Origin: Cordylochernes scorpioides | Lineage: Eukaryota; Arthropoda; Arachnida; Pseudoscorpiones; Chernetidae | DNA: 64,000 nt | Assembly (NCBI GenBank): GCA_030710605.1 | Contig: CP092863.1 | Coordinates: 115,820,680-115,884,679 of the forward strand | Direction: 5' to 3' | Shown here: piece by piece, positions 32,201 through 34,472 of the stretch | Numbering within the stretch: position 1 is the first letter of the stretch | Layout: each line of letters starts with the position of its first letter | Notes under the pieces: generated by a model | Told to the model about the DNA's origin: nothing | What the model saw: only the letters and a program-made list of their open reading frames with translations | Databases searched by the model: none | Translations under genes and position numbers: made by a program

Positions 32201-32302
32201 AGGCTTCTTTACCATTTTTCCAACAATCTCCAAACCACGTTTTGGTATTAAATTTGGTGAGTGTACCAATGGTAATTTTGAAATTTTTGTTAAGGTATTC
32301 AT
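1910..32302 (-). CDS. mRpL50: Mitochondrial ribosomal protein L50 (gene span, 4 exons)
   Basis: The product is a protein of the large subunit of the mitochondrial ribosome. The best-supported part is exons 3 and 4 (155 residues). They carry the family pattern of a 'YTP' start, a 'W' before an acidic/leucine stretch, 'LNDLLNFY' and 'LPPNLHVQ', followed by an arthropod-type C-terminal extension with 'NPDTDTFF'. Exon 1 (32302-32180) supplies an ATG and a basic, acid-free N terminus suited to mitochondrial import. Exon 2 (27285-27136) joins exon 1 in phase 0 but reaches the exon 3 phase only if one base is removed. Introns are about 4.9, 20.2 and 4.6 kb and full of transposons. The gene is divergent from delta-tubulin. 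AATAAA on the minus strand lies about 20 bp past the stop (near 1884-1889). Confidence 0.75.
2426..2501 (+). pseudogene. Duplicated delta-tubulin exon 2
   Basis: The segment translates in the frame of the true exon (40632-40704), including 'EARAILLDTEPK', and keeps both the acceptor 'gtggcag' and the donor 'aag|gtaacc'. It is 76 bp against 73 bp, so one codon longer and still of the same phase class (1 mod 3). It lies antisense inside mRpL50 intron 3, about 38 kb from the parent exon, and no other delta-tubulin exon is nearby. Confidence 0.85.
2850..2904 (+). ncRNA. Hammerhead-like ribozyme motif, family A
   Basis: Core CTGAAGA at 2861-2867 fits CUGANGA. Stem II is GGTAAC/GTTACC closed by AACGCT, followed by GAA and the palindrome ACGT, then C (2894) as the predicted cleavage position. 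Stem I pairs TGT with ACA and, beyond a small internal loop, AGTA with TATT. One extra T sits between the core and stem II. The left arm (about 2638-2695) holds the same motif on the minus strand. Activity is inferred only. Confidence 0.55.
3003..3072 (+). repeat. Family A right-arm fragment
   Basis: 'cacacactatatatttattt', 'ggatttggtcttattacctt' and 'gtgtttataatcta' match the outer part of family A arms. No hammerhead core remains, and the fragment abuts the next repeat. Confidence 0.6.
3071..3690. repeat. Interspersed repeat with 'acccggcttcgcccg' head
   Basis: The head 'ctagcggacgtacccggctt' is followed by about 560 bp ending in a (CA)n microsatellite (about 3637-3664) and 'attcaattttatatatatag'. 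A second related head, 'ctagccgaatgacccgggca', starts at 3690. Heads and tails like this are common in invertebrate SINE/RTE-like repeats; the family is not assigned here. The middle (3395-3440) is GC-rich. Confidence 0.5.
3794..4592 (+). mobile_element. Tigger/pogo-like deletion derivative
   Basis: 799 bp between TA dinucleotides with terminal inverted repeats, 'cagtggtacctcgacatac' on the left and its complement on the right. It carries the two ends of a transposase but lacks the central catalytic region, so it could move only with enzyme supplied elsewhere. It lies within a larger inverted arrangement: 'ccttaaataaatgcatata' at about 3774 reappears inverted at about 4702-4722. Confidence 0.85.
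4038..4365 (+). pseudogene. Tigger-like transposase remnant (N and C ends)
   Basis: The ATG at 4038 opens a lysine-rich stretch typical of the CENP-B-like DNA-binding N terminus of pogo transposases. After an A-run at about 4169-4178 the frame changes by one. The second frame continues to TAA at 4363-4365 with a basic, 'FF'-containing tail. About 300 codons expected in between, including the DDE residues, are absent. Confidence 0.6.
4740..5165. other. Non-coding stretch with GC-rich core and repeat H fragment
   Basis: 4740-4870 has a G-run and 'ccaaccaataggag' (a CCAAT-like box), but I see no gene start it would serve. 5020-5165 is repeat H ('gtttgccaacgctggtgt', 'cagtcaatagatggc', 'gggagaggtgacc'), also seen at 18355, 26490, 44560 and 54341. 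Confidence 0.4.
5350..5610. repeat. Family B inverted pair (subfamily B2)
   Basis: Arms begin 'agagcaatccataaataaat', run through 'aaaggcatatattggat', and hold a hairpin core 'ttggcgttcagccaa' preceded by 'ttgataaagg' and followed by 'ctgaaatatt'. The left arm carries the motif on the minus strand and the right arm (about 5515-5560) on the plus strand. The layout matches the hammerhead-like families, but the core departs from CUGANGA. Confidence 0.65.
5629..5794. mobile_element. MITE M1 (pogo-like TIR CAGTAGAACCTC)
   Basis: 166 bp between TA dinucleotides with inverted ends 'cagtagaacctc' and 'gtagttctactg'. The internal landmarks 'gaggacacctctctacaaag' and 'ttgtcctttacaggg' recur at 7430, 12921, 40793 and 53540. 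TA targets and the CAG ends fit Tc1/pogo-type mobilisation. Confidence 0.8.
5945..6345 (-). repeat. CR1-like LINE 3' end
   Basis: It is nearly identical to the 3' end of the LINE remnant at 13455-13850 (same 'gcctttattta', 'cctatacaggattcaccaga' and 'cttggccttcttctgagata'). Read on the minus strand it encodes the end of the ORF2 C-terminal region and ends in (AACAAC)n complement. It is 5'-truncated and then joined to a SINE. Confidence 0.7.
6352..6592 (-). repeat. SINE-1 copy
   Basis: Minus-strand SINE with tail 'gggataaaagc' near 6360, body with the ATATGTAGACATATGG segment, and tRNA-like head with B box 'gggttcgattcccc' (complement at about 6522-6537). It is missing the 'tgctccaatggcc' segment between head and body. 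Confidence 0.75.
6598..6692 (+). mobile_element. MITE M1 right-half fragment
   Basis: 'tgaaaactgtcctttataga', 'gaggtgtcctctag' and 'tctcattgaggttatactg' match the right half of M1. The left inverted end is missing. Confidence 0.65.
6698..6770 (-). repeat. SINE-1 body fragment
   Basis: 'gttacttgcacccgctggtg' and 'gggttggacttttgcaagaa' are the reverse complement of the SINE-1 body. Both ends are lost. Confidence 0.6.
6832..6979 (-). CDS. mRpL50: mRpL50 exon 3
   Basis: 148 bp between acceptor 'accacag' and donor 'cag|gtaatc'. One leading base completes a split codon; 49 codons follow, including 'RKSYTPGENVEQKVKELAHQ' and 'NWKEIRLDDNLIKYQ'. The YTP start and the W-x3-L pattern match the N-terminal half of vertebrate mL50. 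The end is phase 0, as exon 4 needs. Confidence 0.85.
6980..7429. other. mRpL50 intron 2 sequence
   Basis: No coding signal is seen. A short family A-like scrap ('acacactattaatttatttg') is at 7023-7045. A family G scrap ('gggagggcctggctcatcag') is at 7248-7267. Confidence 0.5.
7430..7604. mobile_element. MITE M1 copy
   Basis: 175 bp, TA-flanked, with ends 'cagtagaacctccctg' and 'aggttctactg'. The Gypsy element begins 21 bp to its right. Confidence 0.8.
7626..8050 (+). repeat. Gypsy 5' LTR
   Basis: 425 bp, matched by the 3' LTR along its whole length with few substitutions and small indels. It includes the first 61 or so codons of Gag from ATG 7869, which is unusual. Confidence 0.85.
7869..8402 (+). 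pseudogene. Gypsy Gag, first part
   Basis: The open frame starts at ATG 7869 inside the LTR, passes through the primer-binding site (8053-8067) and ends at TGA 8400-8402. The centre ('EEFKTWLTASKVL', 'ALVRRLPLDGREFI') looks like a retrotransposon capsid. The capsid continues in another frame from about 8399 ('DEADKWNKERR'), so the TGA marks an old frameshift. Confidence 0.75.
8053..8067 (+). promoter_or_regulatory. Gypsy primer-binding site
   Basis: TGGTGGAGAGCAGTG, 2 bp after the 5' LTR, is complementary to a tRNA 3' end reading CACTGCTCTCCACCA. The tRNA is not identified. The site lies inside the Gag reading frame. Confidence 0.75.
8403..9057 (+). pseudogene. Gypsy Gag, second part with zinc knuckle
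   Basis: Two overlapping frames (about 8399-8600 and 8584-9057) carry the rest of Gag. The second has a CX2CX4HX4C knuckle, 'CFTCYQTGHKHWDC', preceded by basic residues, the RNA-binding nucleocapsid signature. The frame change lies between about 8584 and 8640. Confidence 0.75.
9008..9451 (+). pseudogene. Gypsy aspartic protease
   Basis: 'LIFDSGANVSCID' contains the catalytic D-S-G-A, and 'IIFGVDIL' is the second conserved retropepsin strand. The open frame ends in TGA at 9449-9451; the same frame resumes and includes the RT ORF from 9485. Confidence 0.8.
9485..10663 (+). pseudogene. Gypsy reverse transcriptase
   Basis: 392 codons in the frame of the protease. The RT blocks are in order: 'SPWASPVVLVKKSDGSYRFC', 'VDYRKVN', 'LPFGLTGAPGHFERIMD' and the catalytic 'YLDDV' (about 10329). 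'FLGLCGYYRRLI' marks the connection to RNase H. TAA at 10661-10663 ends it; RNase H follows in another frame 8 bp later. Confidence 0.9.
10671..11438 (+). pseudogene. Gypsy RNase H and start of integrase
   Basis: 'IHMDASIVGLGAVLMQ', 'ELECLAIVWALQKLR', 'VVTDHSALTWL' and 'RKNVAPDALSR' are Ty3/Gypsy RNase H blocks. The integrase HHCC domain starts near the end ('GHMGG'), where a frameshift at about 11410 produces the stop at 11438. Confidence 0.85.
11409..12358 (+). pseudogene. Gypsy integrase
   Basis: In the shifted frame the CC half of the zinc finger ('CKVCQAFK') is followed by the core: first D in 'GIDHQGPF', second D in 'SDQGKSF', E in 'NGLCEKLNGI'. An in-frame TAA at 11614-11616 lies just after the first D. 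A second frameshift near 12100 moves to the frame ending at 12358. That frame carries 'FEVGDLVLLE' and 'KYVGPYVITDR', the GPY/F-type C-terminal module. Confidence 0.85.
12484..12912 (+). repeat. Gypsy 3' LTR
   Basis: 429 bp, the partner of 7626-8050. It also keeps an open Gag N terminus from ATG 12731, which ends in unrelated flank after the LTR boundary. Confidence 0.85.
12921..13101. mobile_element. MITE M1 copy
   Basis: 181 bp, TA-flanked, with ends 'cagtagaacctccatgag' and 'ggtagttctactg'. Only 8 bp from the Gypsy 3' LTR. Confidence 0.8.
13115..13350. repeat. Family B inverted pair (subfamily B1)
   Basis: Arms 'aaaggcatatattggattta' and 'aatccaatatatgcc' enclose the B1 motif twice in opposite orientation. 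The right-arm motif (about 13268-13315) reads 'gcctcgataaagg', hairpin 'ttggcgttcagccag', 'ccgaaatattggc'. Confidence 0.65.
13659..14098 (-). pseudogene. LINE ORF2 remnant (endonuclease scrap and C terminus)
   Basis: Frame 14098-13847 opens with 'TWLSIFLSTNTRAL' and 'FVYLPPNQ', resembling part of an AP endonuclease. Frame 13895-13659 carries 'CTFCNSKLKNEITHYIFDC', the Cys/His cluster found near the end of CR1/L2 ORF2. The two overlap in different frames at 13847-13895, so a deletion and a frameshift join them. Confidence 0.55.
14377..15348 (-). CDS. LINE ORF1 protein with 2A-like motif
   Basis: 323 codons from ATG 15348, complete. It starts with hydrophobic segments (residues about 8-20 and 62-73), then 'SGIEQNPGP' (about residue 73-81), which matches the 2A ribosome-skipping consensus D(V/I)ExNPGP with G in place of D. 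A coiled-coil-like stretch follows (about 120-180). An RRM-like region with 'NLVFYGI' and 'KCHRLSRG' comes next, and the C terminus is basic, as in L1/CR1 ORF1 RNA-binding proteins. Known CR1-type elements carry N-terminal 2A sequences; function here is inferred. Confidence 0.7.
   Translation of the reverse strand: MPYTMKGIIRLLLILVVCNTKYVNLLKVTHYAKISVRRDNDGQCGQNINLPSGNISGNQKRLLCIILALLFISGIEQNPGPPTKRQTTLTAPVHSGERESIDGELKMLILNMAAEIKSLGERIDIRLTKIETRMDDWDMRFCNMEEKITKCTESQQATEKLASCNSLKVNELEARVEFFETRLREPNLVFYGIEREGDENQADCNLKIQNVIRDKMEIGDDLKITKCHRLSRGSNAPVLVVVPDYADRAKIFKNAYKLRDTKISISKDYSKNVREQRRILIAKRKELGERGIKSKLRDNKLFVNDKVCKVMNGQVVDSTGAAI
15945..16325 (-). repeat. CR1-like LINE 3' end, second subfamily
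   Basis: Read on the minus strand it encodes the ORF2 C-terminal cluster ('LICTLCDKEI') and ends in an ACACAC-type tail with 'gcctttatta'. It differs clearly from the 5945 and 13455 copies. Confidence 0.55.
16755..16990. repeat. Family B inverted pair (subfamily B1)
   Basis: Arms 'aaaaaggcatatattggatt' and 'aatccaatatatgccttttt' contain the B1 hairpin motif on both strands. The right copy has one extra base in the hairpin ('ggtttggcgttcagcc'). Confidence 0.65.
17178..17255 (+). ncRNA. Hammerhead-like hairpin, family E
   Basis: 'ctgacaaa' is followed by a perfect hairpin GACAAAA-GAT-TTTTGTC, then 'gaaacattg'. The layout matches families A-D, but the core has A where G8 is needed and the palindrome is imperfect (ACAT). 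Probably degenerate. Confidence 0.35.
17548..17782 (+). repeat. SINE-1 copy (body)
   Basis: Body with 'aaaaatgctccggtgactcc', 'caagtaaccaaacggggctc' and 'gacatgtgatgcacttacag', ending 'tactagggataagtaaaaaa'. The tRNA head is missing. Confidence 0.75.
17868..18085 (+). repeat. SINE-1 copy, diverged
   Basis: Diverged head ('cccgagatcgaatcc', B-box-like) and body ('aaaatgcttcaatggcctcg', 'gtagacatgtggtgca'). The tail is lost at the junction with the opposite-strand copy that follows. Confidence 0.65.
18086..18235 (-). repeat. SINE-1 3' half, opposite strand
   Basis: Starts with the T-run and 'gcttatccttggtacacg' and continues to 'gaaaactagttcgac'. With the preceding copy it makes a tail-to-tail inverted pair. 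Confidence 0.7.
18290..18960. repeat. Repeat H split by repeat R
   Basis: Repeat H ('ggtcacctctcctgcc', 'catctattgaccg' at 18357-18405; 'cacaacaccagctttgagaa' and 'cacctagagactatggt' at 18827-18870) is interrupted by an R copy at 18465-18792 that ends in 'gattgagtgggga'. Confidence 0.6.
19460..19819 (+). repeat. BEL-1 5' LTR
   Basis: 360 bp, paired with 25224-25586. Differences include a missing G near 19514 and a missing GT near 19808. Confidence 0.9.
19936..20130 (+). pseudogene. BEL-1 Gag N terminus (frameshifted)
   Basis: Starts ATG 19936 after the leader. 64 residues rich in K, E and L resemble the N-terminal helix of BEL Gag. TGA at 20128-20130 ends it. The next frame is open from there and flows into the long ORF at 20282, so a single-base shift near 20128 separates the N terminus from the rest. 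Confidence 0.7.
20282..25300 (+). CDS. BEL-1 Gag-Pol polyprotein
   Basis: 1672 codons. Order: DUF1759-type Gag region (about 12-170); three Cys/His knuckles ('CVFCGKDNHGSPKC' at about 234, 'CYKCLRPSHLSKFC' at about 268, then 'CSICNMSSHLDVMC'); aspartic protease with 'IIDTGSQRSYI' (about 352); RT with 'FYVDNC' in place of YVDD (about 756), usual for Pao RT; RNase H with 'FCDASQ' (about 922); integrase with zinc finger (about 1218-1260); D at 'GVDLTG' (about 1288), D at 'YSDNGTNF' (about 1347), E at 'WWERLIG' (about 1393); DUF5641-type C terminus ('VGDMVLI'). All catalytic residues are visible. Confidence 0.95.
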   Translation: MRHYVPSCTTVKLPKLMISKFYGNFSEWLTFWNSFDAAIHQNNSLNPIDKFNYLKSHLGGTALNTVEGFALSADNYEKAIKLLKDRFGREDILISRHMNNLLSMRPLKTSSDVRTFRELFDNLSVHIRSLESLNVSIDVYGQLLCPIIIKLLPADLNLELNKELPTGYVINDLITFLERQLTAREKSFRNEIGTGNESTSKPNLVNKHPKTRFYNEKPIATASELLNSVHKSNECVFCGKDNHGSPKCDFAANISLNEKRSLMKKKGVCYKCLRPSHLSKFCRNVVRCSICNMSSHLDVMCTKLILDRGGSSKSPTVQDETLANLSTSPDVLLPTLRVTLKGNRTEKTARAIIDTGSQRSYILHSTAMEMEYEQSRREFFRHSLFGGSSTDVVEHEVYTIHLSDINNSYRCEFEALGQPLICGSIPPVCPRSFLEGSEELDVSDLMRDRIEVLIGADIAGRLLTDDQRRISSGLVAIRTKLGWTVMGKIPPTEVRDDISSLCVTTLLSLDLENLWKLDAIGVSDVEVEKKTQSLQAEMEEHFAHTTTRDIKGRYEVALPWVQDKERIPSNKDLAENQLSSVRRKLEEVGDMNEYGQIFEEWMKQGIIEYAREDKLDGVHYLPHRPVYKRNSHTSRIRPVFNASARKRGKLSLNDCLDKGPNLIEIIPRLLNKFRKYEVGVSSDIEKAFLQIGIKEEDRDYLRFLWHTEDGRLITYRHKRVVFGITTSPYLLKATLSLHLDKAPEHLKITAEQLKSSFYVDNCLSSFQNVEEAEKFVKESTELLSTACFNLRDWVSNVTDFSLMNQLNKEVNILGITWNTDRDTLTIGLEDFELIGPTTKRKVLSIASKIFDPLGVACPVTLIPKLILQETWIQKLTWDEVLPGCLVQRFWKWFSKLKHLPNIEIPRWLCFKDSYVEKTTLHIFCDASQFAYATCIFLRIEKEDRVDIQLIQARTRVAPLKKLTIPRLELLACLIGARLAANVIQDLEFEEIPRFYWTDSTNALCWIQREDNWAAFVMNRVKEIHNLSSPESWRHIPGRLNPADLPSRGCSAESLKETRWWEGPAWLKVSQEEWPKSTIIPDLEIVYSERRKTILNTLCTTRENENLFGRYSHFLRIVRITAWIYRFFNNAKIDRRKIISEDLSTEEITKSEIILIRLIQRESFSGHEDKKLQGFKLLVDSSGILRIKTKICRREDFANFRMPILLPSDHFLVSLLIRWNHETHGHAGLQTLLGILRENYWILRSRKTVKKIINQCIRCKRFTATPATVESTSLPEDRVRDATVFEIVGVDLTGHLILKNKKKAWIVIFTCAVYRGVHLELVTSLSMEAFLQAFRRFIARRGRPLIVYSDNGTNFKGIANALKTIDFSRLKCDPTLKNITWKFIPPGAPWWGGWWERLIGMMKQLLFRILCQTSLGYEELSTVMCDVESLMNTRPLTYLTEESEDLAPLTPSLFLHEVREVGVPDLDLIDNQTLSRKYQYIKRVREDLRERFRIEYFGFLRQETRRLKTTIPLKVGDMVLIGQESLKRLHWPLARIIQLYPGKDGLVRVAKVKTSSGDKIRPIQKLYNLEITPEIRCRDPLTERSPTQEVRLTTEEDPLTSQQEQHHIDTPNVVSSYGRPIKRPNRLDLLNFSFPCLSRRDANSKVGEMLEKKTSEAANGRPAEAATGMQRQK
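25224..25586 (+). repeat. BEL-1 3' LTR
   Basis: 363 bp partner LTR. The polyprotein stop (25298-25300) lies about 75 bp inside it. Confidence 0.9.
25592..26428. other. Right part of the pogo-like element
   Basis: AT-rich, with repeated 'ttcgttata' phrases at 26223-26420 that form the subterminal repeats of this family. No coding frame survives. Confidence 0.6.
26490..26650 (+). repeat. Repeat H copy
   Basis: 'cctaggtggatgtttctcag', 'gctggtgttgtggctttgtc', 'agtcaatagatggcg' as in the other H copies. Confidence 0.55.
26790..27024. mobile_element. Family A inverted pair with 12-bp target duplication
   Basis: Left arm starts 'gataaaggcacaatttggat'; right arm ends 'attaccttgtgttt'. ATTTTCTACCAT is present just before the left arm and just after the right arm, a 12-bp direct duplication. 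The right-arm motif (about 26938-26995) has core CTGAAGA, hairpin and GAAACGTC. Confidence 0.75.
27136..27285 (-). CDS. mRpL50: Probable mRpL50 exon 2 (frame interrupted)
   Basis: 150 bp between acceptor 'gtctag' and donor 'ctgg|gtaggt'. From phase 0 the first part reads 'LIDDLVSKLGHTDLR'. The downstream part makes sense one frame over ('GTLDNVRDVSRYRDSLMATG') and then ends in exactly the phase that exon 3 needs. One surplus base near the 'aaggg' at about 27240 would reconcile both halves. It could be an assembly or polymorphic indel, a decayed exon, or an exon of another gene. Confidence 0.5.
27287..28850 (-). repeat. 22-bp minisatellite, about 70 units
   Basis: The unit on the plus strand is 'caacaacattgtagagacca' plus 'ta'. 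Most units are identical; variants carry 'atataac', 'gcagag' or 'gtacag'. Shorter 'caccacatggcattgtag' variants sit at the left edge (27287-27430). All three minus frames stay open because no 22-bp phase contains a stop; this is not a protein-coding signal. The array touches the acceptor of probable mRpL50 exon 2. Confidence 0.95.
28900..29250 (+). repeat. Interspersed repeat K, copy 1
   Basis: 'ggcagagctgactgctaaag', 'gatatgaaggccagctgtga', 'gttagaaagaggagaaagac' and 'ccatgttaggaacggcctca' recur at 50388-50700. There K continues directly into a LINE 3' end; here an R copy interrupts it and the LINE end resumes at about 29620. K is therefore probably part of a LINE-linked unit. Confidence 0.65.
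29255..29610 (-). repeat. Repeat R, minus-strand copy
   Basis: Begins with the complement of the tail ('cttcttctttcttatctcca') and ends with the complement of the head ('gcccttacagggtactatca', 'ggtttttta'). Inserted into repeat K. Confidence 0.7.
29615..29735 (+). repeat. Repeat K / LINE 3'-end remainder
   Basis: 'gcctggatcatgatcaatga' and 'catggaattcatgtaatctt' are the continuation of K into the LINE end. The terminal (AAC)n is replaced by 'gataaagaagaaag'. Confidence 0.55.
30181..30489. mobile_element. MITE T with amplified subterminal repeats
   Basis: TA-flanked ends 'cagttaaacctgtctatag' and 'ctatagacaggtttaactg'. The left subterminal segment of about 80 bp ('cctctctatagcacc' to 'attaaaagtgacctgtc') is repeated three times in tandem (about 30200-30440). 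The compact form is at 47377-47553. Confidence 0.8.
30545..31040. mobile_element. Solo pogo-like end and GC-rich segment
   Basis: Left end 'cagtataacctcgttaaatc' after TA and a run of related phrases ('aattcgac', 'ataattcg'), then a GC-rich stretch (30720-31030). I do not see the opposite inverted end, so the right part is lost or too diverged. Confidence 0.45.
31212..31447. repeat. Family G foldback element, near-perfect palindrome
   Basis: Arms of about 95-100 bp ('ttaaaggcgtaagattcttt' to 'ggagggcctggctcat' and the complement) are almost identical, with a spacer of about 25 bp. Degraded G arms occur at 7248, 43660, 44250 and 53225. Confidence 0.8.
31752..31932 (+). repeat. SINE-2, tRNA-derived, copy 1
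   Basis: Head 'gtggacgagtgggtaacacc' (A-box-like, with the extra-arm look of a Ser/Leu-type tRNA) and B-box-like 'gggattaaatccca', then 'ttaatatgtgaataac' and 'tgagcggtacctaataaagt'. The partner copy is at 50910-51082. Confidence 0.7.
31936..32179. other. mRpL50 intron 1, 5' part
   Basis: AT-rich sequence between SINE-2 and the exon 1 donor. A family B scrap ('aaaaaagagcaatcgataaa') lies at about 32000-32020. Confidence 0.4.
32180..32302 (-). CDS. mRpL50: Probable mRpL50 exon 1 (start codon)
   Basis: 41 codons from ATG 32302 to a strong donor 'aaa|gtaagt'. The peptide has K and R but only one acidic residue, with alternating hydrophobic and basic positions ('MNTLTKISKLPLVHSPNLIP'), as in a mitochondrial targeting sequence. 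It ends in phase 0, matching the start of the exon at 27285. The assignment rests on strand, phase and targeting character, not on a conserved domain. Confidence 0.6.
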
Positions 32303-33179
32303 TTTTAAAATGTTTTTATATTAACTATATAATTTTATCTAAAAACACACGAAGAAGAAAAGGCTACAAGAAGCGTGACATAAATATTAATATTTGTGGT
32401 CAAAATTTTAAAAATTGAATAAAATGAAAATATGAAGAAAATTTATTTATTTTCGTGAAAAAAAAATTATATTTTGTATATCTTTAAACATATATTTTTT
32501 TAATGCGAAGTTACAAATTGAAACCGTTTTTACCCATTTACATAATCTCTACGCCTGTTAATTTATTTTGCTTGATATATCATTAATTTTTTTTTTAAAT
32601 ATCTCTCTATATAGGTTTGTCACTTTTTTTTAGATATTTCATACTTTAATAACAACACATTTTACATTTTAATAAACAAGACATTTTACACTTTGTTAAC
32701 ATTTTACACTCCAATAAGAAATTTTCATTTGTAATTGATATTTTTCGATTTTTTAAAATATTTTAGTAATCGTGCTATATTTTTTTAAAATAATGATCTT
32801 CTCAGGAAAAGAAACTTTTCTACATTTTCTTGAAATTTCGCTATTTATTCAATAGTTTTTTTTTTTTTTATCGAAAAACTTTTGTTTCAATTGAATTTTA
32901 TTTTTCTCTCAATTTGCACAATCGTGCTAAAATAAAGCATATGAGATTTTCTTTAATAAAGTTAACCACCGTTTAATAGAGCGTTTATTTCCTATATTCC
33001 TCTTCAACTTGCTTCCCAACTTAAACTTCAGCTATTTTCATAACTGTTGTTATAAATAGCTTTTTAAAATTGTTTTTAGAGCAAGTGGTTTATTTCTACC
33101 TCTCTTCTCTAAGGCTTTAATTTGAGCTGAGCCCAACTATAGATATACTAAAATCATTTATCATATAACATCAGTAATT
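32303..33179. promoter_or_regulatory. AT-rich intergenic region upstream of mRpL50
   Basis: No repeat family or ORF is recognised. The region separates the mRpL50 start from the BEL-2 insertion and should hold its promoter. I cannot point to a specific element. Several T-runs and 'cattttacact' repeats lie at about 32655-32712. Confidence 0.35.
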
Positions 33180-33185
33180 ACTTAT

Positions 33186-33992
33186 TGTTCGTGTTCGTTT
33201 AAAAAAAAAAATAAATGGTGATCGACTGAAAGGAAAACAATGGGGGAAATAAATGCACAGAAACACAGTATAATAAAAGGATTTATTTTAAAGATTAAAA
33301 ACAAAAGGGATAAAAAACTATTACACTTATATATATATAGAATTATGGTTGTATTTAAAGATTAAAACAGAGCTGAAAAAACTAGATAAAAAAGGTTAAG
33401 CAAAAAAAGTAAAGTAAAATTAAAGTAGTCTTAGGGAAGGAAGACAAAAATAAATGGCGGGGGGGGGGGGGTGTCGAGCGTTTGTTTACACAGTACCTCG
33501 TGGCAGCACCGTCGCAGGCTTGGCTTGGCTTGGCTTGTCTTGTGCGATGTCCAATTGTCGCGACTCGTTGGTTGTCTAAGTGTCTTTTCCGCTCTCAAGC
33601 TGCTGCTTGAGGGATACTCCAATGCGTTCTCTCCGTCCACAAGACGCTGCTTGCAGGATAGCTTGACGTCTTTCCTTCCACAAGAAGCTGCTTGCAGGAT
33701 AGCTTGACGTCTTTCCTTCCACAAGACACTGCTTGCAGGATAGCTTTTAGACGTCTCTCCGTCTGGCAAGGGAACTCAACTTCCCCTCCGCTTCTAACAA
33801 GGGAATCCTGCCAACTGACCAAAAAAAGAATGTAACATGACGCTCCGTCGTCTCCGCCCACGCCGACCTTTGCCCTCGGTCGGTCCAAGCTGGGGCTATC
33901 TATAGATATAGATGTCTTGCTCGTTGTCTCCCTTCACCTAAGACCTTCATTCTATGTACAAAAGGTAAAGGATCTATAAAATAGTTTTAACA
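33186..33992 (-). repeat. BEL-2 3' LTR
   Basis: 807 bp. It contains a G-run (33461-33471) and about three tandem units of roughly 40 bp around 'ctgcttgcaggatagctt' (33640-33745). Confidence 0.9.
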
Positions 33993-34160
33993 TTCTCCCA
34001 CAAAATTTTGCTCTGAAAGAAGTCAAAATTAAGTATAAGACAAAAGAGCATATATATACACAATACACACAAGAGTAGATATGCCTATTACATTACATAA
34101 AATACACATAAAAGAATACACATATTACACCTTTTTTTTTTTTCTCTACAGGTACTTTCA

Positions 34161-34472
34161 CTAGTCCTTCGAGTCATACCTTGCAGGCTTTCTGATTACC
34201 CTACCATATCTATTTCTAGAGTCCCTGGATTCAATATTGGGCCTATTTCCTAAAAATCTTAAAACATAGGACATTACCCTGATGTTGAGAGAGTAATTAG
34301 ACCTCCTTGTCAGTAACCAGTCTTTATAATCGATATTCAAATTAATGTTGGTTTTCATAATGTTTTCTTCAACCTTTATTTCTTTTGGATTTATCGAGAA
34401 CTCTGAATTGGGCCAGAATTCTTTAGGTTTTTTCAACCATTCGGGGGCCCTCCCACCATCTGCTTTGCACAA
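34161..34472 (-). pseudogene. BEL-2 Pol tail across the integrase deletion
   Basis: 103 codons. The first part ('EWLKKPKEFWP') belongs just after RNase H. From about 'RPNIESRDSRNRYGRVIRKP' it is the extreme C terminus of a BEL polyprotein. The zinc-binding, D,D-35-E and DUF5641-like regions that should lie between are absent, about 500-600 residues by comparison with BEL-1. Confidence 0.75.

Noticed and set aside
33431-33888. ORFs of 78-112 codons in the BEL-2 LTRs
   Set aside because: The same frames occur in both LTRs and arise from internal tandem units; no protein-like feature beyond the repetition.
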